From Candidatus Doudnabacteria bacterium (lineage in GTDB: Bacteria; Patescibacteriota; Doudnabacteria; UBA920), in assembly GCA_016788805.1 (NCBI GenBank), contig JAEUSE010000010.1, positions 1 to 11,909 on the forward strand: DNA of 11,909 bases. Direction: 5' to 3'. Under the pieces are notes generated by a model. That model saw only the letters and a program-made list of their open reading frames with translations, made no database searches and had not been told where the DNA came from. Below are positions 1 through 3,539 of this stretch, one piece after another. The position numbers and the translations under genes were made by a program. How positions within the stretch are numbered: position 1 is the first letter of the stretch; every line of letters starts with the position of its first letter.

Positions 1-324
1 TAGGTCCGGGTAGCTTTCGGCTACGGCAAAGAGGGACTTTAAAGTGCCGGACAAAATGTTTTCGTCTTTAAGCTTTTCTTGCATGTTGCCGGCACCCATG
101 GCCGCGGCTCGGGCTTGAGTTACGTTTTCCAACACAGAAGACTCTTGCTTGGCGTACCCTTTTACGGTTTCTACCAAGTTGGGGATAAGGTCATACCGGC
201 GTTTTAACTGCACCTCAATGTCGCTCCAGGCTTCGTCTACCCGGTTGCGGGAGCGGATGAGCGAGTTGTAGAGCGCAATGGCTGCTACGAGTATAACCGC
301 CAAAATTATCCAAAATACCATCAT
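1..324 (-). CDS. lemA: LemA family membrane protein (5' part, truncated by window edge)
   Basis: The first 108 codons of a minus-strand gene run off the window at position 1. The product opens with a membrane segment at residues 3-18 (FWIILAVILVAAIALY), then the family signature around 'SLIRSRNRVDEAWSDIEVQL' and 'RRYDLIPNLVETVKGYA', followed by 'VLENVTQARAAA'. These are hallmark LemA segments. LemA proteins are anchored by one N-terminal helix with the long helical domain usually placed outside the cytoplasm; their biochemical role is poorly defined. Two ATG codons are adjacent (324 and 321). I chose the first; an AAAGAG Shine-Dalgarno-like stretch (334-339) lies 9 nt upstream of it. An extended -10 promoter lies just beyond. 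The remaining C-terminal part of the family (normally around 180-190 aa) is missing only because of the window boundary. Confidence 0.93.
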   Translation of the reverse strand, partial: MMVFWIILAVILVAAIALYNSLIRSRNRVDEAWSDIEVQLKRRYDLIPNLVETVKGYAKQESSVLENVTQARAAAMGAGNMQEKLKDENILSGTLKSLFAVAESYPDL

Positions 325-354
325 ATATTTATTCTCTTTAATTCTCCTCTCTCT

Positions 355-363
355 ATTATACCA
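355..363 (-). promoter_or_regulatory. Extended -10 promoter of lemA
   Basis: Read on the minus strand this is TGG followed by a perfect TATAAT (355-360), an extended -10 element. No good -35 hexamer sits at the usual spacing, as often tolerated with extended -10 promoters. The predicted start near 348 would give lemA a leader of about 24 nt. The inverted repeats at 377-441 lie immediately upstream, where an operator could act. Confidence 0.7.
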
Positions 364-376
364 TCAAATACTCGTA

Positions 377-441
377 CCAAGGGGAGTCCTTTGGTAGCCG
401 CTACCAAAGGACTCCCCCTGAGTGCAAAGGAATCCCCTTGG
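377..441. repeat. Three-copy 17-nt repeat with a 17-bp perfect hairpin, upstream of lemA
   Basis: Copy A (377-393, CCAAGGGGAGTCCTTTG) is followed by an inverted copy B and an inverted copy C (425-441), which differs from A by one base. Arms 381-397 and 401-417 pair perfectly over 17 bp with a 3-nt loop (CCG). A can instead pair with C over 17 nt with one mismatch, so the two folds are mutually exclusive. A T-run (442-446) follows C on the plus strand, but the fit to a terminator is poor. It may be an operator, a switching RNA structure or a small dispersed palindromic element; sequence alone cannot decide. Confidence 0.75.
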
Positions 442-481
442 TTTTTCTAGCAGCTTCTAAGGGGGGTATGTAGGTGCATGC

Positions 482-528
482 AAATAAAAAAATGGATACC
501 CTGGCTTCATCGCTCGGTTGGGTATCCA
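482..528 (-). terminator. Intrinsic terminator for the 63-aa minus-strand ORF
   Basis: On the minus strand a 9-bp perfect stem (TGGATACCC with GGGTATCCA; 520-528 and 493-501) and an 18-nt loop are followed at once by ATTTTTTTATTTG. It lies 25 bp past the stop codon of the 63-aa ORF (553-744), so it supports real minus-strand transcription of that ORF and argues against the overlapping plus-strand reading frames. Confidence 0.72.
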
Positions 529-552
529 AATAGGTTCGCGCGTTTTTTTCCG

Positions 553-744
553 CTAGCTGTCTTCCTTGTCGTCTGGGTGTTTTGGAATTCGTATCCGGCC
601 CGGCAAAACTGCCCAGCGAGACTGGGCAGGAGTCGGGGGAGGAGGTACTCGAGGAATTCCGGACGGAAATTTACCCGCGACCATACGAGGTGTTGTGTTA
701 TTAGCCATGAACGTCATGACCAGTGAAAGAAGAACTAAAAGCAT
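553..744 (-). CDS. Small hypothetical protein, 63 aa, possible signal peptide or anchor
   Basis: I do not recognise this protein. It starts at ATG 744 with a full AAGGAG Shine-Dalgarno (754-759) 9 nt upstream and is followed by an intrinsic terminator (482-528), which together make it the best-supported reading of this stretch. The N-terminus is hydrophobic (MLLVLLSLVMTFMA) and could be a short export signal or membrane anchor; the rest is proline-rich and basic (for example IPRVPPPPTPAQ) and ends in KHPDDKEDS. An 8-bp perfect hairpin (609-616 with 622-629) lies inside the coding region. No partner gene is evident. Alternatives are a transcribed noncoding RNA or a chance ORF. Confidence 0.45.
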   Translation of the reverse strand: MLLVLLSLVMTFMANNTTPRMVAGKFPSGIPRVPPPPTPAQSRWAVLPGRIRIPKHPDDKEDS

Positions 745-971
745 TGGTTGTCGCTCCTTGGTTGTGGGCGTTGGTGGTTGACCCGCACTTTATGCGAGCG
801 GGTTAGGAAAATACTTGAGGGATAAGACCTTAAAACAAAAACAAGCCCCAGCACGATTGTTTTCTTTGTATTTGAGACGTCACGTTCGTCTCAGAAAACG
901 GTTGTGGGGGTTTGTTGTTGGTTGTGAGAATGTTTTTGAACATCCTCGAAAAATTTCCTCCGTGTAAACTC
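745..971. other. Intergenic stretch with small hairpins, no gene seen
   Basis: This stretch, reaching into the inverted repeats that follow, holds no credible gene. A 7-bp perfect hairpin (TGAGACG/CGTCTCA, 873-879 with 887-893) has no U-tract on either strand. A weaker hairpin lies at 781-803. The tract is rich in G and T on the plus strand, with GGTTGT recurring at about 746, 761, 899 and 920. On the minus strand it would form the C/A-rich, largely unstructured leader region of the 63-aa ORF. Confidence 0.5.
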
Positions 972-1083
972 ACCAGTTTGCAGTTAATGTAACAGTCCGT
1001 ATGGATTTGGGATAAGAATCCCGGCCTTTTTTGGTCTTTCGGCGACCGTATTGGCCTTATCAGTTACGTAACTGCAAACTGGT
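972..1083. repeat. 15-bp perfect inverted repeat enclosing a foldable 82-bp core
   Basis: Arms ACCAGTTTGCAGTTA (972-986) and TAACTGCAAACTGGT (1069-1083) are perfectly complementary. The core contains further helices on the plus strand: GGGAT/ATCCC (1009-1022), GGCC/GGCC and GGTC/GACC around 1022-1058. The right arm overlaps the palindrome CAGTTACGTAACTG (1061-1074). A T/G-rich run (TTGTTTTGTTTTTG) follows on the plus strand. It may be a structured RNA with closing stem and terminal U-rich tail, or a very small miniature-transposon-like element. No target-site duplication is visible at the edges, which weakens the second reading. Confidence 0.7.
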
Positions 1084-1105
1084 TTGTTTTGTTTTTGTTG
1101 AACTT

Positions 1106-1178
1106 GGTTCGCAGCGCTATGTAGCGCCATCGTGCGTCGGAGGCCCGAAGCAGACTTTGCAGCGTGGCGCTGCGAACC
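1106..1178. repeat. 12-bp perfect inverted repeat, 73-nt structured element
   Basis: GGTTCGCAGCGC (1106-1117) pairs perfectly with GCGCTGCGAACC (1167-1178). Inside, TGCGTCGG pairs with CCGAAGCA (one mismatch) around a 4-nt loop near 1133-1152, and GCGC-TATGTA-GCGC offers an alternative to the outer stem. It is GC-rich in an otherwise AT-rich neighbourhood and only 22 bp from the preceding inverted repeat. It has no tRNA features (no 7-bp acceptor stem, no T-arm sequence) and no U-tract for termination. Best described as an unassigned structured RNA or DNA element. Confidence 0.68.
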
Positions 1179-1272
1179 TTATGGAATGCAATTGAGAGAC
1201 AGAACGGTCACCCACGTGTTTTTAGAGGAACAGAACCCTCGGGTATTCACGGGGTGAAGCGGATCGCTTCCG

Positions 1273-1404
1273 TTAGGCGGTGATGTTGACCACGCCGCCC
1301 ACATCGTCGAAATTGGCCTTCGCGGTGATCGCCTTCATGGTGGTGCCGTATTGGCCAGTGTTGTTCGCGGTGACCGCGAGTGCCGTATTGGTATGTGTCT
1401 TCAT
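1273..1404 (-). CDS. Small hypothetical protein, 43 aa, GC-rich and Thr/Ala/Asn-rich
   Basis: The ORF reads MKTHTNTALAVTANNTGQYG, then TTMKAITAKANFDDVGG, ending VVNITA. It starts at ATG 1404 with a GAGG Shine-Dalgarno (1413-1416) 8 nt upstream. It has no signal peptide or membrane helix and looks like a short beta-rich or disordered peptide. Codons are strikingly GC-ending (ACC, GCG, GGC, ATC) compared with the surrounding AT-rich sequence, which suggests either genuine coding selection or foreign origin. The preceding leader carries several hairpins, including one that masks the ribosome site. A 6-bp perfect hairpin (1256-1270) follows the stop without a U-tract. I know no family for it; it could be a peptide pheromone-like product, a toxin-type peptide or a chance ORF. 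Confidence 0.42.
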   Translation of the reverse strand: MKTHTNTALAVTANNTGQYGTTMKAITAKANFDDVGGVVNITA

Positions 1405-1475
1405 TGTCTTGTCCTCAAAAGTTGAGAAACCGCTCCGAAAAACTTGCAGAAGTGCTTCGTCTTACGAAGCGGTTT
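1405..1475 (-). promoter_or_regulatory. Leader of the 43-aa ORF with competing hairpins and a masked ribosome site
   Basis: On the minus strand, hairpin GCTTCGT-AAG-ACGAAGC (1454-1470) shares bases 1468-1470 with a longer-range stem AAACCGCT/AGCGGTTT (1468-1475 with 1427-1434), so the two cannot both be complete. A third hairpin, CTCAA-CTT-TTGAG (1414-1426), includes most of the GAGG ribosome site. This layout resembles a translational control leader, but no ligand-binding core that I recognise is present. Confidence 0.4.
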
Positions 1476-1675
1476 TAGGTCAATTGAAAGTGAGTAGCGA
1501 AATTACTTGGCGCCCTTACTCAAGGGGCGTTGCACCGTTGGGCTAAGCTAGCTTACCCACCGGAAAGCAGCAATCGTTTTTATAATAATTACTAGTTTCT
1601 GGTGGCTAAGTGTCGCCAATGTCTCAATTGCAATTTGTAAAAGAACAACTTTATGAAGAATATACGCCTATACAT
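1476..1675. other. Intergenic stretch with a large imperfect hairpin around an AT-rich core
   Basis: Arms 1552-1566 and 1596-1610 match at 13 of 15 positions and enclose TTTTTATAATAATTAC, which contains a -10-like hexamer on each strand (TATAAT 1581-1586 plus; TATTAT on the minus strand at 1583-1588) but no convincing -35. A self-complementary TAAGCTAGCTTA (1544-1555) sits beside it. A 7-bp stem with one G-U pair lies around 1511-1529. The minus-strand -10-like site could start the long leader of the 43-aa ORF. No tRNA or coding gene is seen. Confidence 0.4.
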
Positions 1676-1780
1676 TTATTTTGTCAAATGTTTGAGACCC
1701 CATGCTTTTATGTGTTTTTCCACAGCCTTTTTAAGTGCACGATGGTCACCTTCGTGGCGCATCGCTAGGAAGGTGAACAT
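1676..1780 (-). CDS. Possible 34-aa basic helical peptide (weak)
   Basis: A minus-strand frame from ATG 1780 reads MFTFLAMRHEGDHRALKKAV followed by EKHIKAWGLKHLTK. The second half would form a basic amphipathic helix. The frame stays open 12 codons further upstream, without another ATG. The start overlaps the stop of a preceding tiny frame (TGATG), an arrangement that can couple translation, but that frame (7 codons from its only ATG) is itself unsupported. There is no Shine-Dalgarno. I report it because the composition looks protein-like; it may be chance. Confidence 0.2.
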   Translation of the reverse strand: MFTFLAMRHEGDHRALKKAVEKHIKAWGLKHLTK

Positions 1781-1924
1781 CAAGCTTTGTTTATATCGTC
1801 CATACGTTTTTGTTGCTTATTTAAGGGTTTATATGCCTATATTGCCTATTTTTTCATTTTTGCCCTTGCATTGTTTTTAGAGTGGGTTTATATTAGATAT
1901 CAGCACCTTACAAAATCCCCCAAC

Positions 1925-1948
1925 AAAAAAAATTGTGGTAACCCACAA
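1925..1948 (-). terminator. Intrinsic terminator, minus strand, possibly bidirectional
   Basis: On the minus strand TTGTGG-GTTA-CCACAA (stem 1943-1948 with 1933-1938) is followed directly by eight T (1925-1932), a textbook terminator. On the plus strand the same stem is followed by ACAAC and then TTTTTT (1954-1959), so it could also stop plus-strand transcripts. No convincing minus-strand gene ends here, so it may insulate the 57-aa gene from its left neighbours or end an antisense transcript. Confidence 0.7.
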
Positions 1949-1982
1949 ACAACTTTTTTGTAAAGGTTTTGTAAACTGATTA

Positions 1983-2156
1983 ATGCCTAAATGGAGGCAA
2001 AAAGCGCTGGACTATTCCAGCAAAACGACAACAACCCCTACAAAGTTTTCGCAGGTGTACGTGACATCTGCAAAAAATGAAAACTTCGTGCTGGGGCTGT
2101 TTTCTATTTTAGGGACTTTTTTCGTAACCGCGCTTGTAGCTTTCTTTCCACCTTAA
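1983..2156 (+). CDS. Small single-pass membrane protein, 57 aa, unknown function
   Basis: ATG 1983 to TAA 2156. The first 34 residues are basic and Thr/Ser-rich (MPKWRQKALDYSSKTTTTPT...), and residues 35-55 form a strongly hydrophobic helix (FVLGLFSILGTFFVTALVAFF) ending in PP, so it is probably a C-terminally anchored membrane protein with a cytoplasmic basic head. There is no Shine-Dalgarno at a useful distance; a -10-like TAAACT about 6 nt before the ATG would make the message leaderless, which is an inference. An intrinsic terminator overlaps its last codons and follows the stop. It resembles the tail-anchored micropeptides common near regulators or toxin systems, but I recognise no family and cannot assign a role. 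Confidence 0.5.
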   Translation: MPKWRQKALDYSSKTTTTPTKFSQVYVTSAKNENFVLGLFSILGTFFVTALVAFFPP

Positions 2157-2182
2157 GAAAGCTAGCAGCGTGTTTATTTTTT
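2131..2182 (+). terminator. Intrinsic terminator of the 57-aa membrane-protein gene
   Basis: A 10-bp perfect stem (TAGCTTTCTT 2137-2146 with AAGAAAGCTA 2155-2164) is extended by CGCT/AGCG (2131-2134 with 2167-2170) across a 2x2 internal loop, then TGTTTATTTTTTT. The left arm lies inside the final codons of the ORF and the stop codon lies in the loop region. Confidence 0.75.
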
Positions 2183-2201
2183 TACGCACACTATTTAAAG
2201 C

Positions 2202-2257
2202 CTTTTCAAAATTATCATTTTTATAACATATGTTATAAAAATGATAATTTTGCAAAG
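2202..2257. repeat. 46-bp perfect AT-rich palindrome, dif-like centre
   Basis: Positions 2207-2252 form a perfect, loopless 46-bp palindrome centred between 2229 and 2230, and one mismatched pair outward the symmetry resumes for four more pairs (2202-2257). The centre is ATAA (2223-2226), six bases CATATG (2227-2232), TTAT (2233-2236), with 11-bp arms at 2216-2226 and 2233-2243. The spacing 11-6-11 with ATAA/TTAT bordering the spacer is that of XerC/XerD dif sites; dif sites are, however, normally only partly symmetric. Alternatives are an operator for a dimeric regulator, a cruciform-prone replication or recombination site, or an RNA hairpin ending transcription. There is no gene on it. Confidence 0.9.
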
Positions 2258-2460
2258 TGGGGATATCTTGATGAGCTTTGATGTGCGTTTTCCGGTATGT
2301 TTGAGATTCGGGAAGATGCCCATGAATCTAGCGTCTTTACATTTTTACGGGTATTGTTTATTATCTTTGCATGCGACACCGGTGTGTTACACAATTTGTA
2401 GCGCAAATTATTATTACCTTGCGGCGCGCAAGGTGAGGGGTGTTGTGTTAGTCTAGTTCA
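2258..2460 (+). other. Hairpin-rich tract between the palindrome and the leader terminator; possible structured RNA
   Basis: Four compact inverted repeats occur in order: AGATTC/GAATCT (2304-2309 with 2324-2329, plus GGG/CCC inside), ACACCGGTGT (2376-2385), AATTTG/CAAATT (2393-2398 with 2404-2409) and the perfect CCTTGCG-GCG-CGCAAGG (2417-2433). They lead directly into a terminator (2461-2510). A frame from ATG 2271 to 2456 (61 aa, Cys- and Tyr-containing) is open across it, but it has only a poor Shine-Dalgarno and no recognisable features. I therefore favour a noncoding leader or small RNA; I recognise no known riboswitch class. Confidence 0.35.
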
Positions 2461-2510
2461 GAACACGAAACAGCCTCCGGCCTTGGGCCGGGGGTTTTTA
2501 TTTTGTGTTC
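2461..2510 (+). terminator. Strong intrinsic terminator inside the leader of the 78-aa gene (attenuator-like)
   Basis: CCTCCGGCC (2474-2482), loop TTG and GGCCGGGGG (2486-2494) pair over 9 bp with one G-U, followed by TTTTTATTTTG. An outer pair of arms, GAACAC/GTGTTC (2461-2466 with 2505-2510), brackets it. The U-tract ends about 25 nt before the start codon at 2530. CCTCCG (2474-2479) is perfectly complementary to CGGAGG (2520-2525), which contains the next ribosome site, so an alternative fold would break the terminator and mask that site. Confidence 0.8.
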
Positions 2511-2529
2511 TTTTTTGTACGGAGGAAAC

Positions 2530-2766
2530 ATGAGACCTGAATTGCAAATGCTCCTACGAGGCATGGCCGATCGGTTGTTGAATAGGCTGGAAGTGCAGGC
2601 GGCGCAAAAGTCCGGGCAATATACGGACACAGCGGCGTTCCTTTTAGTTATTTCGGTTTTCTTTTTGAAAACGGCACAATCGAAACAAATCCCTCAACTT
2701 TCTGAGGCAGTGCGTGAGCAAGGGCTTGGCTACTTGCGGCGGGTGCTGTGCGGCAGTCAGGAGTAG
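2530..2766 (+). CDS. Small hypothetical helical protein, 78 aa
   Basis: The start is ATG 2530, chosen because GGAGG (2521-2525) lies just before it; a longer frame from TTG 2503 would start inside the preceding terminator. The protein is predicted mostly helical: an N-terminal basic amphipathic stretch (LQMLLRGMADRLLNRLEVQA), a hydrophobic segment at about residues 35-48 (TAAFLLVISVFFLK) that could be a short membrane helix or the core of a helical bundle, and a C-terminal helix ending YLRRVLCGSQE with one cysteine. I do not recognise a family. It stands alone between two strong terminators (2461-2510 and 2785-2823), so it is probably monocistronic and possibly controlled by attenuation. Confidence 0.6.
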   Translation: MRPELQMLLRGMADRLLNRLEVQAAQKSGQYTDTAAFLLVISVFFLKTAQSKQIPQLSEAVREQGLGYLRRVLCGSQE

Positions 2767-2784
2767 CGCATGCAGTTTTCTTAC

Positions 2785-2828
2785 AAAAGCGTCGGGTAGG
2801 ATGTTATCCTCCCGCCGCTTTTTGTTTT
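2785..2828 (+). terminator. Intrinsic terminator of the 78-aa gene
   Basis: AAAGCG, CGGG and AGGAT pair with ATCCT, CCCG and CGCTTT around a GTT loop (2785-2823), with one mismatch and one bulge, ending TTTTTGTTTTG. It lies about 20 nt past the stop codon of the 78-aa gene and separates it from the cupin gene. Confidence 0.88.
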
Positions 2829-2837
2829 GTGGTAGTT

Positions 2838-2846
2838 TGGTATACT
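2838..2846 (+). promoter_or_regulatory. Extended -10 promoter of the cupin-like gene
   Basis: TGG followed by TATACT (2841-2846). Transcription starting near 2853 would give a 9-15 nt leader, too short for a normal Shine-Dalgarno, in keeping with the lack of one before 2868. No clear -35 is seen. Confidence 0.5.
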
Positions 2847-2867
2847 TTTGGTAAGTAACGTGTGTGT

Positions 2868-3212
2868 ATGATTTTAAGAAAAGCAGAAGCGCAAGAGTTT
2901 ACAATACCGGGGGAAACGAGGGGTAGTCTGTATCCGTCCAAGCAGGAAGATGCGTTTAGTCTAGCTCAGGTGGAAATTGACGGTCGGTACCCGGCAAGCG
3001 GATTTTCTTATAATGACCGTTGTACGGAAACTATTTTAGTTTTAGAAGGTAGTTTTCGGTTTCAATGTGGAGCTGAACAAGGAAGTCTCACGGTTGGTGA
3101 TGTGATGAGCGTAACTCCACAGGAAAAATATATGTTAGAGGGCAAAGGTCGTGCCTGCGTGTTTATAACCCCGGGGTGGGATAGTAGCCAGAACCACATC
3201 GTGCAGGGGTAG
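2868..3212 (+). CDS. Small cupin-like protein, 114 aa
   Basis: This is a single-domain beta-rich protein. The pattern GRYPASGFSYNDRCTETILV, then LEGSFRFQCG, followed by GSLTVGDVMSVTPQEKYMLEG matches the two-motif layout of a small cupin barrel: a turn after the ligand strand, 'vleG.f.f' and 'l..GD...v.P...y...g'. The usual metal ligands of motif 1 (HxH...E) are not in place; the segment reads FSYNDRCTE, and motif 2 has a tyrosine where the histidine is expected. It may therefore be a metal-independent binding or structural cupin rather than an oxygenase or isomerase. Start: ATG 2868; an in-frame GTG at 2862 is possible. There is no Shine-Dalgarno, and the short leader suggests a near-leaderless message. 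Flanked by terminators, it appears monocistronic. Substrate unknown. Confidence 0.68.
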   Translation: MILRKAEAQEFTIPGETRGSLYPSKQEDAFSLAQVEIDGRYPASGFSYNDRCTETILVLEGSFRFQCGAEQGSLTVGDVMSVTPQEKYMLEGKGRACVFITPGWDSSQNHIVQG

Positions 3213-3288
3213 GCACAATCAGACCTTGACGAGCTATGAAATATTTATTACTATTTTCTTAATGAAATTTGTATATTCAATTTTGCCG

Positions 3289-3336
3289 ATTAGCCTCAAC
3301 CTCCTTCTTACTCAGAAGGCGGTAATTTTGGCTAAT
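3289..3336. other. Two-level hairpin downstream of the cupin gene
   Basis: ATTAGCC (3289-3295) pairs with GGCTAAT (3330-3336) and encloses a second perfect stem CCTTCT/AGAAGG (3303-3308 with 3314-3319). There is no U-tract directly after it; the proper terminator lies at 3369-3388. It may help stabilise the 3' end of the cupin mRNA. Confidence 0.5.
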
Positions 3337-3368
3337 GCGTAAATAATATACGTACGAGCTAAAGTTTG

Positions 3369-3388
3369 CCGCCGCAAGGCGGTTTTTT
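3369..3388 (+). terminator. Intrinsic terminator with GNRA loop
   Basis: CCGCC-GCAA-GGCGG (3369-3382) followed by TTTTTTG and a further T-run. It ends transcription from the cupin gene about 160 nt past its stop, so the next gene needs its own promoter between 3390 and 3530. Confidence 0.85.
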
Positions 3389-3425
3389 GTTTTTGGGGCT
3401 AATGTGGCGTTGTTTAGTAAAATAA

Positions 3426-3534
3426 TGCCGCATCAGTCTCAAAACCTCGCATATAGGACTGATAGGGTAGCGGCACTGCCTGAATGTACATTCAAAATTT
3501 GATGTCTTGCCGGACATCCTAGTTTTCCAGGAGG
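3426..3534 (+). promoter_or_regulatory. Structured leader and ribosome site of the 365-aa gene
   Basis: Three elements occur in order: a hairpin with left arm TGCCGCATCAGTC (3426-3438) pairing with GACTGAT (3457-3463) and GCGGCA (3470-3475) around a 6-nt bulge; a perfect 14-bp palindrome TGAATGTACATTCA (3481-3494); and a 6-bp hairpin GATGTC/GACATC (3501-3518). AGGAGG (3529-3534) then lies 5 nt before GTG 3540 and fixes that start. No clear promoter hexamers are found; the palindrome could be an operator or part of the RNA fold. Confidence 0.55.
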
Positions 3535-3539
3535 AAACT

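Noticed and set aside
478..781. Overlapping plus-strand frames of 82 and 71 codons
   Set aside because: They run across a minus-strand terminator and an ORF with a better ribosome site, lack a Shine-Dalgarno, and have Arg/Cys-rich frame-shadow composition.
1280..1546. Plus-strand frame of 88 codons
   Set aside because: Antisense to the 43-aa ORF and its leader hairpins; no ribosome site; hydrophobicity is explained by the complement of GC-rich Ala/Thr codons.
1501..1566. tRNA-like look of GGGGCGTTGCACCGTTGGGC
   Set aside because: No matching acceptor 3' strand, anticodon arm or T-arm can be found downstream.
1188..1631. 10-bp inverted repeat GCAATTGAGA/TCTCAATTGC flanking the 43-aa locus
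   Set aside because: A 10-bp match is expected by chance in a 2-kb region and there is no target duplication or transposase.
1653..1880. Plus-strand frame of 75 codons, hydrophobic and aromatic
   Set aside because: AT-rich stretch yields Phe/Leu/Tyr by chance; no ribosome site or promoter, and rare codon pattern.
844..2098. 13-nt inverted match AGCCCCAGCACGA (844-856) with 2086-2098
   Set aside because: One copy lies inside the 57-aa coding region and the match does not extend; probably coincidence.
1650..2260. Chromosomal replication origin with DnaA boxes
   Set aside because: Only one imperfect box-like site (TTTTCCACA near 1724-1732) was found; no cluster and no dnaA/dnaN genes in the window.
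2241..2456. Plus-strand frame starting in the palindrome (61-71 codons)
   Set aside because: The longer start lies inside the palindrome, the ribosome site is poor, and four hairpins lie within it; a noncoding tract is more likely, though not proven.
2448..2630. Minus-strand frame of 60 codons
   Set aside because: Spans the terminator and the start of the 78-aa gene in antisense; no supporting signals.
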